64,000 bases of DNA from Thalassotalea piscium (GTDB taxonomy: Bacteria > Pseudomonadota > Gammaproteobacteria > Enterobacterales > Alteromonadaceae), in contig NZ_AP027362.1 of NCBI RefSeq assembly GCF_030295935.1, forward strand, positions 496,001 to 560,000. Reading direction: 5' to 3'. How positions within the stretch are numbered: position 1 is the stretch's first letter; each line of letters begins with the position of its first letter. Shown here piece after piece: positions 1 through 9,649 of the stretch. The position numbers were made by a program, and so were the translations under genes. The notes under the pieces are model-generated. The model was not told the origin of the DNA and did not search any database. It saw only the letters and a program-made list of their open reading frames with translations.

Positions 1-172
1 GCCTGTACCTCAGTTACAGCAGCCTGGTGGGATTGTTGAGAAAGAAGCACCTCTACATGTTTCAAATGTAGCGATCGTTAACCCTAAAACGGGTAAAGCT
101 GATCGTATAGGTTTTAGAGTTGAAGATGGTAAAAAAGTACGCTTCTTCAAATCTAATAACGAACTAGTTTAA
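1..172 (+). CDS. rplX: 50S ribosomal protein L24, C-terminal part
   Basis: Partial gene; the start lies before the window. The open frame from base 2 encodes about 56 residues ending in FFKSNNELV and a TAA. It contains [20 protein letters not shown], typical of the end of bacterial L24, which initiates 50S assembly by binding the 5' end of 23S rRNA. It is followed 15 bases later by rplE, the standard spc-operon order, so the identification is secure even though only the last half is visible. Confidence 0.93.
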   Translation, partial: PVPQLQQPGGIVEKEAPLHVSNVAIVNPKTGKADRIGFRVEDGKKVRFFKSNNELV

Positions 173-187
173 TTATTGGAGTAAACG

Positions 188-727
188 ATGGCGAAACTGC
201 ATGATTTTTACAAAGATACCGTTGTAGCCGATCTTCAAAAGAAGTTCGAATACAAAAGTGTCATGCAAGTCCCTCGGATTGAAAAGATCACCCTTAACAT
301 GGGTGTTGGCGAAGCCATTTCTGACAAGAAAGTGCTTGAGCATGCCACGAATGATCTTACTGCAATCTCAGGACAAAAGCCTATTACGACTGTAGCACGC
401 AAATCTGTTGCGGGCTTTAAGATTCGTGAAGGTTATCCTATTGGCGCAAAAGTAACTCTACGCGGCGAACGTATGTGGGAATTTTTAGAGCGTTTAATCT
501 CTATTTCAGTTCCTCGTATTCGTGATTTCCGTGGCTTGAACCCTAAATCGTTCGATGGCCGTGGTAATTATAGCATGGGTGTACGTGAGCAAATTATTTT
601 CCCAGAGATCGATTATGATAAAATCGATAAGATTCGTGGTTTGGATATTACTATCACAACGACTGCGAAATCTAATGAGGAAGGTCATGCGTTGCTGACT
701 GCCTTTAACTTCCCGTTTAAGAAATAA
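188..727 (+). CDS. rplE: 50S ribosomal protein L5
   Basis: A 179-residue protein, the usual length for bacterial L5, which binds 5S rRNA and contacts the P-site tRNA in the central protuberance of the 50S subunit. The N-terminus [10 protein letters not shown] and the motifs [14 protein letters not shown] and [12 protein letters not shown] are characteristic. A TTGGAG Shine-Dalgarno sequence stands just before the ATG. In E. coli the start of this gene carries the S8 repressor site that controls the spc operon; the same operon position is kept here, but I did not verify the S8 fold. Third-position and spacing patterns match its neighbours. Confidence 0.98.
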   Translation: MAKLHDFYKDTVVADLQKKFEYKSVMQVPRIEKITLNMGVGEAISDKKVLEHATNDLTAISGQKPITTVARKSVAGFKIREGYPIGAKVTLRGERMWEFLERLISISVPRIRDFRGLNPKSFDGRGNYSMGVREQIIFPEIDYDKIDKIRGLDITITTTAKSNEEGHALLTAFNFPFKK

Positions 728-738
728 GGTGTAGAGTT

Positions 739-1044
739 ATGGCTAAATCGTCAATGAAAGCTCGTGAAGCAAAACGAACCAAATTAGTAGCACAATATGC
801 TGAAAAGCGTGCTGCATTAAAAGCAATCATCTCTAGCGTTAATTCTTCTGAAGAAGAGCGTTGGGATGCCGTATTAAAACTTCAAGCTTTACCTCGTGAT
901 TCGAGTTCTTCACGTCAACGTAATCGTTGTAATGTGACGGGTCGTCCGCATGGTTATTTACGCAAATTCGGTTTAAGCCGTATTAAATTGCGTGAGACTA
1001 TGATGCGTGGTGAAGTTCCAGGTCTTAAGAAAGCTAGTTGGTAA
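739..1044 (+). CDS. rpsN: 30S ribosomal protein S14
   Basis: A 101-residue protein of the long, zinc-free (C-minus) S14 type: the region around [20 protein letters not shown] lacks the paired CxxC motifs of zinc-binding S14. S14 sits in the 30S head and is needed for assembly of its 3' domain. It starts 11 bases after rplE and precedes rpsH, as in the E. coli spc operon. Confidence 0.97.
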   Translation: MAKSSMKAREAKRTKLVAQYAEKRAALKAIISSVNSSEEERWDAVLKLQALPRDSSSSRQRNRCNVTGRPHGYLRKFGLSRIKLRETMMRGEVPGLKKASW

Positions 1045-1063
1045 TTCACGGGAGTAAATGGTT

Positions 1064-1453
1064 ATGATGACTGATCCTATCGCGGACATGTTTACACGCA
1101 TCCGCAACGGTCAATCTGCAGCAAAAACTGCAGTAAAAATGCCATCTTCTAAGGTAAAAGTTGCAATTGCTAACTTGCTTAAAGAAGAAGGCTATATTTC
1201 AGATTTCTCAGTATCAGGTGATTTAAAACCTGAACTAACTGTAGAATTGAAGTATTTTGAAGGTAAAGAAGTAATTGAAACAATCAAACGTGTTTCACGT
1301 CCAGGTTTACGCGTATACAAAGGTAGCAATGAGCTTCCTAAAGTATTAGCAGGCATGGGTATTGCGATTGTTTCTACTTCTAAAGGTATGATGACGGATC
1401 GCGCCGCTCGCTCTGCGAGTCTTGGTGGCGAAATCATCGGTTTCGTAGCGTAA
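1064..1453 (+). CDS. rpsH: 30S ribosomal protein S8
   Basis: About 129 residues beginning [17 protein letters not shown], the conserved S8 N-terminus. S8 binds the central domain of 16S rRNA and, in E. coli, represses spc-operon translation. An in-frame ATG exists at 1058, but the GGAG at 1051-1054 would be only 3 bases from it and is 9 bases from the ATG at 1064, so 1064 is preferred (1067 is also possible). The C-terminal GGEIIGFVA is typical of the family. Confidence 0.96.
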   Translation: MMTDPIADMFTRIRNGQSAAKTAVKMPSSKVKVAIANLLKEEGYISDFSVSGDLKPELTVELKYFEGKEVIETIKRVSRPGLRVYKGSNELPKVLAGMGIAIVSTSKGMMTDRAARSASLGGEIIGFVA

Positions 1454-1463
1454 GGAGCAAATT

Positions 1464-1997
1464 ATGTCTCGTGTTGCAAAAGCACCTGTCGAAGTTCCTG
1501 CGGGCGTAACTGTTACGTTATCAGGTCAAGACATTAAAGTTAAAGGTTCAGCTGGTGAACTTTCACGTACTCTACATAGTTTAGTAAGTGTATCTCAAGA
1601 AGATAACCTTATAACAACTGGCGTAGTTTCTGAAAGTAAAGAAGCTTGGGCTCAAGCAGGTACTACACGCTCACTAATCAATAATATGGTTATTGGTGTA
1701 AATACTGGCTTTGAAAAAAGATTGGTTTTAAACGGTGTTGGTTACCGTGCGAAAGCTGAAGGTAAAAATTTAAACTTATCTCTAGGTTTTTCACATCCAG
1801 TTAACTACACAATTCCTGAAGGAATTACTGTTGAAACTCCGACCCAAACTGAAGTGGTACTGAAAGGTGCTGATAAACATTTAGTTGGTCAAGTCGCAGC
1901 GAACATTCGCGCTTACCGTAAGCCAGAGCCTTATAAAGGTAAAGGTATTCGTTATAGCGATGAGAATGTACGTCGTAAAGAAGCTAAGAAGAAGTAG
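1464..1997 (+). CDS. rplF: 50S ribosomal protein L6
   Basis: A 177-residue protein, standard for L6, which lies near the factor-binding site of the 50S subunit. Two repeated L6 domains are visible; the signature region [11 protein letters not shown] with the basic tail [10 protein letters not shown] marks the C-terminus. AAGGAGCAAATT precedes the ATG. Flanked by rpsH and rplR in the canonical order. The small ORF overlapping its 3' end in another frame is only a shadow. Confidence 0.98.
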   Translation: MSRVAKAPVEVPAGVTVTLSGQDIKVKGSAGELSRTLHSLVSVSQEDNLITTGVVSESKEAWAQAGTTRSLINNMVIGVNTGFEKRLVLNGVGYRAKAEGKNLNLSLGFSHPVNYTIPEGITVETPTQTEVVLKGADKHLVGQVAANIRAYRKPEPYKGKGIRYSDENVRRKEAKKK

Positions 1998-2006
1998 GGT
2001 AATACG

Positions 2007-2360
2007 ATGGATAAGAAAACATCTCGTTTACGCCGTGCAAAGCGTGCACGTGCTAAAATCAGCGAGTTGGGTGCGAATCGTTTAGTTGTATTCCGTACTC
2101 CTCGTCATATTTACGCGCAATTGATCGCACCAACGGGTTCTGAAGTAATCGCATCTGCGTCTACTTTAGACAAAGAAGTTAGTGCTCAGGTTGAAAAAAC
2201 AGGTAACATTGCTGCTGCAACTGCAGTTGGCAAAGCTATCGCTGAACGCGCAAAAGCAAAAGGCATAGAGTCTGTAGCATTTGATCGCTCGGGTTTCCGT
2301 TACCATGGACGCGTAAAAGCGTTGGCAGAAGCAGCTCGCGAAGCTGGTCTGCAGTTCTAG
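2007..2360 (+). CDS. rplR: 50S ribosomal protein L18
   Basis: A 117-residue protein, the usual L18 length, that binds 5S rRNA together with L5 and L25. The arginine-rich N-terminus [16 protein letters not shown] and the end motif [20 protein letters not shown] are diagnostic. Its TAG stop at 2358-2360 overlaps the AGGAG ribosome-binding site of rpsE, suggesting tightly coupled translation. Confidence 0.98.
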   Translation: MDKKTSRLRRAKRARAKISELGANRLVVFRTPRHIYAQLIAPTGSEVIASASTLDKEVSAQVEKTGNIAAATAVGKAIAERAKAKGIESVAFDRSGFRYHGRVKALAEAAREAGLQF

Positions 2361-2369
2361 GAGTTGATG

Positions 2370-2876
2370 ATGGCTAATGTAGAAAACACACAACAACAAA
2401 CTGATATGGCTGAAAAGCTAATCGCTGTTAACCGCGTTTCAAAAGTGGTTAAAGGTGGTCGTATATTCAGTTTCACCGCACTAACTGTAGTTGGTGATGG
2501 TAACGGCCGCGTTGGTTTTGGTTATGGTAAGGCACGTGAAGTACCTGCTGCAATCCAAAAAGCAATGGAAAAGGCTCGTCGTAACTTAGTAACTATTGAT
2601 TTGAAGGGTACTACTCTTCAGCATCCTATTAAAGGACGTCATTCAGGTTCTAAAGTTTACATGCAACCAGCTTCTGAAGGTACAGGTATCATTGCCGGTG
2701 GCGCAATGCGTGCAGTACTTGAAGTTGCAGGCGTACAGAACGTATTGTCAAAAGCATACGGTTCTACTAACCCAATCAACGTAGTTCGCGCTACGGTATC
2801 TGCTCTAGCGAATATGAAGTCGCCAGAAGCAGTTGCTGCTAAGCGTGGAAAAAGCGTTGCAGATATCTTGGGGTAA
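2370..2876 (+). CDS. rpsE: 30S ribosomal protein S5
   Basis: About 168 residues beginning [11 protein letters not shown]5 lies at the mRNA entry side of the 30S subunit and contributes to decoding accuracy. The double-stranded RNA-binding part [20 protein letters not shown] and the glycine-rich loop [17 protein letters not shown] are present. Three starts compete (TTG 2364, ATG 2367, ATG 2370); AGGAG at 2359-2363 gives a 6-base spacing to 2370, which also matches the usual MA start. Confidence 0.97.
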   Translation: MANVENTQQQTDMAEKLIAVNRVSKVVKGGRIFSFTALTVVGDGNGRVGFGYGKAREVPAAIQKAMEKARRNLVTIDLKGTTLQHPIKGRHSGSKVYMQPASEGTGIIAGGAMRAVLEVAGVQNVLSKAYGSTNPINVVRATVSALANMKSPEAVAAKRGKSVADILG

Positions 2877-2882
2877 TTGAGC

Positions 2883-3062
2883 ATGGCTAAAACAGTAAAA
2901 GTAACTCAAGTAAAAAGTTCTATTGGTCGTTTACCGAAACATAGAGCTACATTGAAGGGTCTTGGTTTACGTCGTATCAACCATACAGTAGAGTTAGAAG
3001 ACACTCCATCTGTACGTGGTATGATTAACCGAGTATCTTATATGATTAAGGTGGAGGATTAA
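2883..3062 (+). CDS. rpmD: 50S ribosomal protein L30
   Basis: A 59-residue protein, the family's usual size, beginning [21 protein letters not shown]30 is a small bacterial 50S protein. An in-frame TTG upstream (2877) is not needed; the ATG at 2883 matches the family start. It lies 6 bases after rpsE and 2 bases before rplO, so translation is probably coupled. Confidence 0.96.
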   Translation: MAKTVKVTQVKSSIGRLPKHRATLKGLGLRRINHTVELEDTPSVRGMINRVSYMIKVED

Positions 3063-3064
3063 TA

Positions 3065-3499
3065 ATGCATTTAAATACTTTATCTCCTGCACCAGGCGCT
3101 AAGAAAGCCAAGAAACGCTGTGGTCGTGGTATTGGTTCAGGCTTAGGCAAAACTGGTGGTCGTGGTCACAAAGGTCAGAAGTCACGTTCTGGCGGTAGTG
3201 TTCGTCCTGGTTTTGAAGGCGGTCAAATGCCATTGAAACAACGTTTACCTAAATTTGGTTTTACGTCGCGTAAATCTTTAGTTAACGCTGAAGTACGCTT
3301 ACATGAACTAAATAGCATCACTGGTGATGTTGTTGATATTCATGCGCTTAAAGACGCTAACTTAATTACACGTAACATTGTGACAGCAAAAATTATGTTG
3401 TCTGGCGAGATTACTCGTCCAATCACTGTTCGTGGTTTAGGTGTAACTAAAGGTGCTCGTGCGGCTATTGAAGCTGCCGGTGGCAAAATCGAGGAATAA
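3065..3499 (+). CDS. rplO: 50S ribosomal protein L15
   Basis: A 144-residue protein of normal L15 length. The glycine/arginine-rich extension with [18 protein letters not shown] and [15 protein letters not shown] threads into 23S rRNA in known structures. Its ribosome-binding site, GGTGGAGG, lies inside the end of rpmD. It precedes secY as in nearly all proteobacterial spc operons. Confidence 0.98.
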   Translation: MHLNTLSPAPGAKKAKKRCGRGIGSGLGKTGGRGHKGQKSRSGGSVRPGFEGGQMPLKQRLPKFGFTSRKSLVNAEVRLHELNSITGDVVDIHALKDANLITRNIVTAKIMLSGEITRPITVRGLGVTKGARAAIEAAGGKIEE

Positions 3500-3507
3500 T
3501 ACAGATT

Positions 3508-4833
3508 ATGGCTACACCAGGAATGGATAACAAAGGCGCAGGCGGATTGTCTGAGCTAAAACAAAGATTGTGGTTCGTATTCGGCGCATTAATCGTGCTT
3601 CGTTTAGGTTCATTTGTGCCAATCCCTGGTATTGACGCCGCTGTATTAGCTCAGTTGTTTGATCAACAAAAGGGCACTATCGTAGAGATGTTTAACATGT
3701 TCTCTGGTGGTGCGCTTGAGCGAGCCTCTGTATTGGCATTAGGTATTATGCCGTACATTTCAGCTTCTATTATTATGCAATTGCTCACGGTGGTTCATCC
3801 TGCTATGGCAGAGCTTAAGAAAGAAGGTGAAGCTGGACGACGTAAGATTAGTCAGTACACCCGCTATGGTACTTTAGTACTTGCAACCGTACAGTCGATT
3901 GCTATCGCGAAAAGCTTGCCGGGTATGATGCCTGGTTTGGTTATGGATGCCGGTTTCGGCTTCTATTTTGCGGCAGTAGTCAGTTTAGTTACCGGCACCA
4001 TGTTTTTAATGTGGTTAGGTGAGCAAATTACTGAACGCGGTATTGGTAATGGTATTTCAATCATTATTTTTGCCGGGATTGTTGCAGGTATGCCATCAGC
4101 TGTGGGTCAAACCGCAGAAATGGCGCGTCAAGGGGAAATACACCTTCTAGTATTATTGTTAATTGCAGTGATTGTATTTGCAGTAACTTTCTTTGTGGTA
4201 TTTGTAGAACGTGGTCAACGACGCATAGTTGTAAACTACGCTAAGCGTCAGCAGGGACGTAAAGTTTTTGCAGCGCAAAGCACACACTTACCTTTAAAAG
4301 TTAATATGGCGGGTGTAATACCTCCTATATTTGCTTCAAGTATACTTTTGTTCCCTGGCTCAATTGCGAGTTGGTTCGGACAAGGTGACGGCATGATTGC
4401 TGATGTGTTACAGGAATTGTCTATTGCGATATCTCCTGGTCAGCCGTTATACGTTATGTTACTTGCTGCGGCGATAATATTTTTCTGCTTCTTTTATACG
4501 GCATTGGTTTTCAATCCGCGTGAAACAGCAGATAACCTAAAGAAATCTGGTGCGTTTATTCCTGGGATCCGTCCTGGAGAGCAAACGTCTAAGTATATAG
4601 ATAAAGTGATGACTCGGTTAACCCTTGCGGGCGCCTTGTATATTACCTTTGTCTGTTTGGTACCAGAGTTCATGATGATTGCCTGGGATGTTCAGTTCTA
4701 CTTCGGTGGAACATCATTATTGATCATTGTAGTAGTTATTATGGATTTTATGGCTCAAGTACAAACGCATTTGATGTCACATCAATATGATAATGTGCTT
4801 AAAAAAGCAAACCTGAAAGGCTATGGCCGCTAG
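3508..4833 (+). CDS. secY: Preprotein translocase subunit SecY
   Basis: A 441-residue polytopic inner-membrane protein with about ten hydrophobic segments, the channel-forming core of the Sec translocon that works with SecE, SecG and the SecA motor. Visible hallmarks are the N-terminal [20 protein letters not shown], the plug-region sequence [20 protein letters not shown], and the cytosolic loop with [20 protein letters not shown]. The length and spc-operon position (9 bases after rplO, before rpmJ) are standard. Confidence 0.98.
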   Translation: MATPGMDNKGAGGLSELKQRLWFVFGALIVLRLGSFVPIPGIDAAVLAQLFDQQKGTIVEMFNMFSGGALERASVLALGIMPYISASIIMQLLTVVHPAMAELKKEGEAGRRKISQYTRYGTLVLATVQSIAIAKSLPGMMPGLVMDAGFGFYFAAVVSLVTGTMFLMWLGEQITERGIGNGISIIIFAGIVAGMPSAVGQTAEMARQGEIHLLVLLLIAVIVFAVTFFVVFVERGQRRIVVNYAKRQQGRKVFAAQSTHLPLKVNMAGVIPPIFASSILLFPGSIASWFGQGDGMIADVLQELSIAISPGQPLYVMLLAAAIIFFCFFYTALVFNPRETADNLKKSGAFIPGIRPGEQTSKYIDKVMTRLTLAGALYITFVCLVPEFMMIAWDVQFYFGGTSLLIIVVVIMDFMAQVQTHLMSHQYDNVLKKANLKGYGR

Positions 4834-4850
4834 GTTTAACGGAGTATAAA

Positions 4851-4964
4851 ATGAAAGTTCGTGCATCCGTAAAAAAGATTTGCCGTAACTGTAAAGTGGT
4901 AAAGCGTGCTGGTGTTGTTCGTGTTATTTGTAGCGAACCAAAACACAAGCAACGTCAAGGCTAA
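4851..4964 (+). CDS. rpmJ: 50S ribosomal protein L36
   Basis: A 37-codon gene: it reads [16 protein letters not shown] and ends EPKHKQRQG. It keeps the zinc ligands of the C-plus form (Cys11, Cys14, Cys27, His32). L36 is the smallest 50S protein. GGAG at 4841-4844 sits 6 bases before the ATG. The spacing of 17 bases from secY and its place between secY and rpsM match the spc operon end in related bacteria. Confidence 0.96.
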   Translation: MKVRASVKKICRNCKVVKRAGVVRVICSEPKHKQRQG

Positions 4965-4976
4965 ATCTTTAGCAGT

Positions 4977-5006
4977 GGCATTATGTAGAATTTTCTGTAT
5001 AATGCC
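4977..5006 (+). promoter_or_regulatory. Inverted repeat carrying a TATAAT box between rpmJ and rpsM
   Basis: GGCATTAT at 4977-4984 is exactly complementary to ATAATGCC at 4999-5006, and four inner pairs (two of them G-T) extend the stem to about 12 bp around the loop AATTTT. The right arm contains TATAAT at 4998-5003, with GTGGCA 17 bases upstream as a poor -35. It may be an internal promoter for the alpha operon or a structured boundary between the two operons. No T-run follows, so it is not a classical terminator. Confidence 0.4.
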
Positions 5007-5021
5007 GCTTCGATTGCAAAA

Positions 5022-5110
5022 AGAAGACGGGTTGAGTATCCTAACGGGCTTTTCAACCTGATGTAATTTTAATCTAGAATAGGAGATGTGTTAGTGGCCC
5101 GTATCGCTGG
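5022..5110 (+). promoter_or_regulatory. Alpha-operon leader, S4 translational repressor site
   Basis: The rpsM leader holds TTGAGTATCCT, then ACGGGCTTTTCA, then AGGAG and the GTG start followed by GGCCCGTA. These blocks match the order of the E. coli alpha-operon ribosome-binding-site pseudoknot (Alpha_RBS) that S4 traps in a non-initiating form. GGTTGA at 5030-5035 pairs with TCAACC at 5053-5058 as the outer helix. rpsD, encoding S4, lies two genes downstream, so feedback control is expected by homology. Confidence 0.78.
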
Positions 5111-5450
5111 CATTAACATCCCTGATCGTAAGCATGCAGTAATCGCCATTACTGCGATCTTCGGTATTGGAGCAACACGTGCGAAAGCAATTTGTGCAGC
5201 TTCTGGTATCGCAGAAACTACTAAGATCAGTGAATTGGACGAAGCTCAAATCGATTTGCTTCGTGCTGAAGTGGATAAATACACCGTAGAAGGTGATTTA
5301 CGCCGTGAAGTATCAATGAACATCAAGCGTCTGATGGACCTTGGCTGTTTTCGTGGCATACGCCATCGTCGCAGTCTACCTCTACGTGGTCAACGCACTA
5401 AAACTAATGCGCGTACCCGTAAAGGTCCTCGTAAGCCAATTAAAAAGTAA
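5094..5450 (+). CDS. rpsM: 30S ribosomal protein S13
   Basis: 118 residues from the GTG at 5094, identical in length to E. coli S13. S13 forms the head-body and 30S-50S bridges and touches the P-site tRNA. It reads [14 protein letters not shown] and ends with the basic [19 protein letters not shown] longer in-frame start (GTG 5088) is disfavoured because AGGAG at 5081-5085 is 8 bases from 5094 and only 2 from 5088. First gene of the alpha operon, behind the S4-type leader. Confidence 0.97.
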   Translation: MARIAGINIPDRKHAVIAITAIFGIGATRAKAICAASGIAETTKISELDEAQIDLLRAEVDKYTVEGDLRREVSMNIKRLMDLGCFRGIRHRRSLPLRGQRTKTNARTRKGPRKPIKK

Positions 5451-5464
5451 CGAGGGATTAGACA

Positions 5465-5854
5465 ATGGCAAAAACACCAGTCCGTACGCGTAAACGCGTA
5501 AAAAAACAAGTTGCTGATGGCATGGCTCATATCCATGCTTCTTTCAACAACACAATCGTGACTCTTACAGATCGTCAAGGTAATGCTTTATCTTGGGCAA
5601 CTGCAGGTGGTTCAGGTTTCCGTGGTTCACGTAAATCTACTCCGTTTGCTGCGCAGGTAGCTGCTGATCGTGCTGGTAAAGCAGCGCAAGAGTTTGGTTT
5701 GAAGAATATTGAAGTGTTCGTTAAAGGTCCGGGTCCAGGTCGTGAATCTGCTATCCGTGCTCTAAATGCTGCTGGTTTTAAAATTACCAACATCACTGAC
5801 GTTACACCTATTCCTCATAATGGTTGTCGTCCGCCGAAAAAGCGTCGCGTGTAA
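5465..5854 (+). CDS. rpsK: 30S ribosomal protein S11
   Basis: A 129-residue protein, the usual S11 length, which lines the platform of the 30S subunit near the mRNA exit. The motifs [38 protein letters not shown] and the C-terminal [18 protein letters not shown] are nearly universal. GAGGGA precedes the ATG and the gene follows rpsM by 14 bases. Confidence 0.98.
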   Translation: MAKTPVRTRKRVKKQVADGMAHIHASFNNTIVTLTDRQGNALSWATAGGSGFRGSRKSTPFAAQVAADRAGKAAQEFGLKNIEVFVKGPGPGRESAIRALNAAGFKITNITDVTPIPHNGCRPPKKRRV

Positions 5855-5885
5855 TTGGCACTTTTAGGATAGTTGGAGAAAGATA

Positions 5886-6506
5886 ATGGCTAGATATTTA
5901 GGTCCTAAGTTAAAGCTTAGCCGCCGCGAAGGAACAGACTTGTTCCTTAAAAGTGGTGTTAGAGCAATAGACACTAAATGTAAAATCGAAATGATACCAG
6001 GTCAACACGGCGCACGTCGCGGTCGTTTGTCAGATTATGGTATTCAACTTCGTGAAAAACAAAAAGTTCGTCGTATTTACGGCGTATTAGAAAAGCAGTT
6101 CCGTAACTACTATAAGCAAGCTGCGCGCATTAAAGGTAACACAGGTGAAAACTTGTTGTTGCTTCTTGAAAAGCGCTTAGATAATGTTGTTTATCGCATG
6201 GGATTTGCTAGCACACGTGCAGAAGCTCGTCAGTTAGTAAGTCACAAAGCCATTGTAGTTAATGGTCAAGTTGTTAATATTCCATCTTTCACTGTTAAAG
6301 CCGAAGATGTTGTTTCTATACGTGAAAAGTCTAAGACTCAAGCGCGTATTACCGCTGCTTTAGAGTTAGCTGAACAACGTGAGAAGCCAGTTTGGGTTGA
6401 AGTCGATAATAAGAAAATGGAAGGCGTGTTTAAGCGTATTCCTGATCGTTCTGACTTGTCTGCTGAAATTAATGAGCAGTTGATTGTTGAGCTTTACTCT
6501 AAGTAA
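5886..6506 (+). CDS. rpsD: 30S ribosomal protein S4
   Basis: A 206-residue protein of usual length. S4 nucleates 5'-domain assembly of 16S rRNA and is the autoregulator of the alpha operon in E. coli. [20 protein letters not shown] starts the protein, and an S4 RNA-binding fold with [20 protein letters not shown] follows in the middle. It has no zinc-type cysteine cluster. Sits between rpsK and rpoA. Confidence 0.98.
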   Translation: MARYLGPKLKLSRREGTDLFLKSGVRAIDTKCKIEMIPGQHGARRGRLSDYGIQLREKQKVRRIYGVLEKQFRNYYKQAARIKGNTGENLLLLLEKRLDNVVYRMGFASTRAEARQLVSHKAIVVNGQVVNIPSFTVKAEDVVSIREKSKTQARITAALELAEQREKPVWVEVDNKKMEGVFKRIPDRSDLSAEINEQLIVELYSK

Positions 6507-6531
6507 AGTGCATTTTTAAAGAGAGGACATA

Positions 6532-7521
6532 ATGCAGGGTTCCGTAACCGAATTCCTAAGACCACGATTGGTTGACATTGAAACTGTCAGCCCAACACGT
6601 TCTAAAGTTACTTTAGAACCATTGGAACGTGGTTTTGGTCACACTTTAGGTAATGCCTTACGCCGTATTTTACTATCTTCAATGCCAGGTTGTGCGGTAA
6701 CTGAAGTTGAAATTGATGGCGTATTACATGAGTACAGTAGTAAAGAAGGTGTGCAAGAAGACATCATAGAAATACTATTGAACCTTAAAGGACTTGCTAT
6801 TGGTTTAGAAGGCAAAAATGAAGCAGTTCTTACCTTAACTAAGTCAGGTGAAGGCCCTGTAACGGCAGCTGATATACAGCATGATGGAGATGTGACTATC
6901 GCAAATCCTAGCCATGTTATCTGTCACCTAACTGGTGATGGCTCTATCAGTATGCGTATTAAAGTTGAAATGGGCCGTGGTTACGTTCCTGCTTCAACTC
7001 GTCGCGAAGCCGAGGAAGAAGATCGTGCAATTGGACGTTTGTTAGTTGACGCTTCATTCAGTCCAGTTGTTAGAATTGCTTATGATGTTGATTCTGCGCG
7101 TGTTGAACAACGCACAGATTTGGATAAATTAGTTCTTGATATGGAAACCAATGGCACATTGGATCCAGAAGAGGCAATTCGTCGTGCTTCAACCATTTTA
7201 GCTGAACAGCTAGATGCATTTGTTGAATTACGCGATGTGACTGAAGTAGAACAGAAAGAGGAAAAACCTCTATTTGATCCAATTCTACTTCGTCCTGTTG
7301 ATGATTTAGAACTAACTGTTCGTTCAGCTAACTGTTTAAAAGCAGAAGCAATTCAATATATTGGTGATTTAGTACAGCGTGCAGAAGTTGAGCTTCTTAA
7401 AACGCCTAATTTAGGTAAGAAGTCTTTAACGGAAATCAAAGACGTTTTAGCGTCTCGTGGCTTATCTCTAGGTATGCGCCTAGAAAATTGGCCACCTGAA
7501 AGCATTGCTGATAACGACTAA
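6532..7521 (+). CDS. rpoA: DNA-directed RNA polymerase alpha subunit
   Basis: 329 residues, exactly the E. coli length. The N-terminal domain ([17 protein letters not shown], then [19 protein letters not shown]) dimerises and assembles beta and beta'. After an acidic linker, the C-terminal domain ([13 protein letters not shown]-like segment and [20 protein letters not shown]) contacts UP elements and activators. GAGAGGAC precedes the ATG. Located, as expected, between rpsD and rplQ. Confidence 0.98.
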   Translation: MQGSVTEFLRPRLVDIETVSPTRSKVTLEPLERGFGHTLGNALRRILLSSMPGCAVTEVEIDGVLHEYSSKEGVQEDIIEILLNLKGLAIGLEGKNEAVLTLTKSGEGPVTAADIQHDGDVTIANPSHVICHLTGDGSISMRIKVEMGRGYVPASTRREAEEEDRAIGRLLVDASFSPVVRIAYDVDSARVEQRTDLDKLVLDMETNGTLDPEEAIRRASTILAEQLDAFVELRDVTEVEQKEEKPLFDPILLRPVDDLELTVRSANCLKAEAIQYIGDLVQRAEVELLKTPNLGKKSLTEIKDVLASRGLSLGMRLENWPPESIADND

Positions 7522-7562
7522 GTCGGTCATCATTTTTTAATAGTTGAGAGAAGGATTAACTT

Positions 7563-7970
7563 ATGCGTCATCGTAAAAGCGGTCGCCAGTTAAACCGTAA
7601 TAGCAGTCATCGCCAGGCGATGTTCCGCAATATGGCAAGCTCTTTAGTAAAGCACGGTGTTATTAAAACTACTGTTGCTAAAGCTAAAGAACTACGTCGC
7701 GTTGTTGAGCCACTAATCACTTTGGCCAAAACCGACAGCGTTGCAAATCGTCGTTTAGCATTTGCTCGCACACGTGATCAAGAAGTAGTTGGTATTTTAT
7801 TTAACGAACTTGGTGAACGTTACCAAGAACGTCCAGGCGGTTATACACGTATTTTAAAGTGTGGCTACCGTACTGGTGATAAAGCACCTATGGCTTATGT
7901 TGAACTTGTCGACCGCCCAGCAGTTGAAGAAACAGCTGAAGTGGTTGAAGAAACAAGTGCAGAAGCTTAA
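7563..7970 (+). CDS. rplQ: 50S ribosomal protein L17
   Basis: A 135-residue protein near the usual 127-130 of enterobacteria. [20 protein letters not shown] and [20 protein letters not shown] are family signatures; L17 lies near the polypeptide exit tunnel. The last 15 residues are acidic and alanine-rich, an extension seen in some gammaproteobacteria. Last gene of the alpha operon, followed within 27 bases by a strong terminator. Confidence 0.97.
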   Translation: MRHRKSGRQLNRNSSHRQAMFRNMASSLVKHGVIKTTVAKAKELRRVVEPLITLAKTDSVANRRLAFARTRDQEVVGILFNELGERYQERPGGYTRILKCGYRTGDKAPMAYVELVDRPAVEETAEVVEETSAEA

Positions 7971-7996
7971 TTAATAATTAAGTTTTACAACACACT

Positions 7997-8025
7997 AAAA
8001 ACGGAGCAAGTTGCTCCGTTTTTTT
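7997..8025 (+). terminator. Rho-independent terminator of the alpha operon
   Basis: ACGGAGCAA and TTGCTCCGT (8001-8019) form a GC-rich stem with a tiny loop, preceded by four A and followed by a run of seven T. It lies 27 bases after the rplQ stop and ends the long ribosomal transcript. Confidence 0.93.
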
Positions 8026-8116
8026 ATGTGTTTTTGTAATTGAATAAAAGCAAGAAACTTGACCTTCGCCTTGTTAATTCGTATAACATTAGTCCTTATC
8101 AATTTAGGCGAACTCA

Positions 8117-9016
8117 ATGTCATCAAGAAATCCAATTATTGCCGTTACGGGTTCATCAGGAGCCGGCACCTCTACAACAACAGAGTCATTTGAGCATATA
8201 TTTCGTTCATTAGGTATTACTTCAGCGAAAGTTGAGGGTGATAGCTTTCATCGTTATTCAAGACCAGAAATGGACCTAGAGAAACGCAAAGCGAAAGAAG
8301 GTGGTAAGCGGATAAGCTATTTCGGTAGTGAAGCTAACGATTTTGATGCCTTAGAGAAACTATTTCAAGACTATTCTGAAACTGGCCGTGGCAAAATGAG
8401 GCGGTATTTACATACCTTTGATGAAGCTGTGCCTTACAACCAAATGCCTGGCACATTTACACCATGGGAAGAGATTGGTGATGGAACAGACCTGCTGTTC
8501 TATGAAGGGTTACATGGTGGAGTAGTAACTGAAAAAAACGATGTTGCAAGCCACGTAGATCTTCTTATTGGAATGGTGCCCATTGTAAACTTAGAATGGA
8601 TTCAAAAAATTATACGAGATACCAGTCATAGAGGGCATAGCAGAGAAGCCGTAACAGCAAGTATTGTTAGAAGTATGGAAGATTATATTTCGTTTATTAC
8701 TCCACAGTTCTCGCGCACACACATAAATTTTCAGCGTGTGCCCACTGTAGATACGTCTAATCCTTTTAGTGCTAAAGCCATCCCAACATTAGATGAAAGC
8801 TTTGTAGTGATACGTTGTCGAGATGCCATACAAGTTGACTTTCCTTATTATCTTAATATGATTCAGGGCGCTTTTATGTCACGTGTGAACACGCTTGTGG
8901 TACCCGGAGGTAAAATGGGCTTGGCGATGGAGCTTATACTAACGCCGATGATTAAAGAGCTTCTGGCTAAGAAAAATGAAGCGAATAAACAAATAGACTG
9001 GATGAGTGACTTATAA
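8117..9016 (+). CDS. prkB: Phosphoribulokinase-family protein PrkB
   Basis: 299 residues with a P-loop GSSGAGTST near residues 12-20 and the motifs VEGDSFHRYSRPEMD, YFGSEANDF, FYEGLHGG and VPTVDTSNPF. The match to E. coli PrkB is close over the full length. It is the proteobacterial phosphoribulokinase-like branch whose physiological substrate is not settled; no Rubisco gene is present, so a Calvin-cycle role is unlikely. The start at 8117 matches the family (MSSRNPIIAVTGSSG), although the ribosome-binding site is weak. In enterobacteria it neighbours yhfA and crp; here a yhfA-type gene follows. Confidence 0.93.
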   Translation: MSSRNPIIAVTGSSGAGTSTTTESFEHIFRSLGITSAKVEGDSFHRYSRPEMDLEKRKAKEGGKRISYFGSEANDFDALEKLFQDYSETGRGKMRRYLHTFDEAVPYNQMPGTFTPWEEIGDGTDLLFYEGLHGGVVTEKNDVASHVDLLIGMVPIVNLEWIQKIIRDTSHRGHSREAVTASIVRSMEDYISFITPQFSRTHINFQRVPTVDTSNPFSAKAIPTLDESFVVIRCRDAIQVDFPYYLNMIQGAFMSRVNTLVVPGGKMGLAMELILTPMIKELLAKKNEANKQIDWMSDL

Positions 9017-9032
9017 TTTGGATTGATATTGT

Positions 9033-9072
9033 AATTAACCAATTAACCAATTAACCAATTAACCAATTAACC
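9033..9072. repeat. Five perfect tandem copies of AATTAACC
   Basis: Starting 17 bases after the prkB stop, the 8-mer AATTAACC occurs five times head to tail without a mismatch. The end of the array (ATTAACCACT, 9066-9075) pairs with AGTGGTTAAT at 9098-9107, giving a 10-bp stem with a 22-base loop. Slippage during replication would explain the array. Confidence 0.95.
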
Positions 9073-9168
9073 ACTAGTTTTATATACCAGCTATTTAAGT
9101 GGTTAATACAACTGTGCAATTAGTATAAGTCACTGTTCTAAGATAAATATTCGGTAGAAAGTTAGAGA

Positions 9169-9576
9169 TTATTCAGCAGCAATAACTTCATAGTCATGTG
9201 TTATTTTAACTGCTTTATTAAGCATTAATGCCACTGAGCAATACTTGTCAGCTGAAAGCTCTACGGCTCTTGCCACTTGCTTATCGCTAACGTCATATCC
9301 TGAAATAACAAAATGTAAATGTATATCTGAAAATAACCGTGGAACGGTATCTACTCGATTTGCATTTATTTCAACAACACAATCAATTACTTTTTGTCTC
9401 GACTTCTTTAGAATACTTACGACATCAACAGATGAACAACATCCAAGTGATAAAAGAATATTTTCTAAAGGGCTTGGTGCGTGTTGTCCTCCGTTAGCGT
9501 CGAAAATAACGCTATGACCACTTTCTGATGTGCCAATAAACTTTTCATCTGCGATCCACTTAACCTGTGCTTGCAT
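9169..9576 (-). CDS. yhfA: OsmC-family protein (YhfA-like)
   Basis: 135 residues, typical of the small OsmC/Ohr superfamily, thiol-dependent hydroperoxide-reducing or related proteins of the cytoplasm. Two cysteine regions are visible, LSLGCCSSVDV and DKYCSVALML, in the positions of the OsmC catalytic pair. The sequence resembles YhfA rather than Ohr, and prkB-yhfA adjacency also occurs in E. coli, where crp follows; crp is not next to it here. Transcribed toward prkB, so the two genes converge. Confidence 0.85.
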   Translation of the reverse strand: MQAQVKWIADEKFIGTSESGHSVIFDANGGQHAPSPLENILLSLGCCSSVDVVSILKKSRQKVIDCVVEINANRVDTVPRLFSDIHLHFVISGYDVSDKQVARAVELSADKYCSVALMLNKAVKITHDYEVIAAE

Positions 9577-9649
9577 TTTATTACCTAATATATAGTTGAT
9601 TATTGATATTTGGGATTAACCCTTAAAAAAGAGTTTCTGTTATAAAAAC

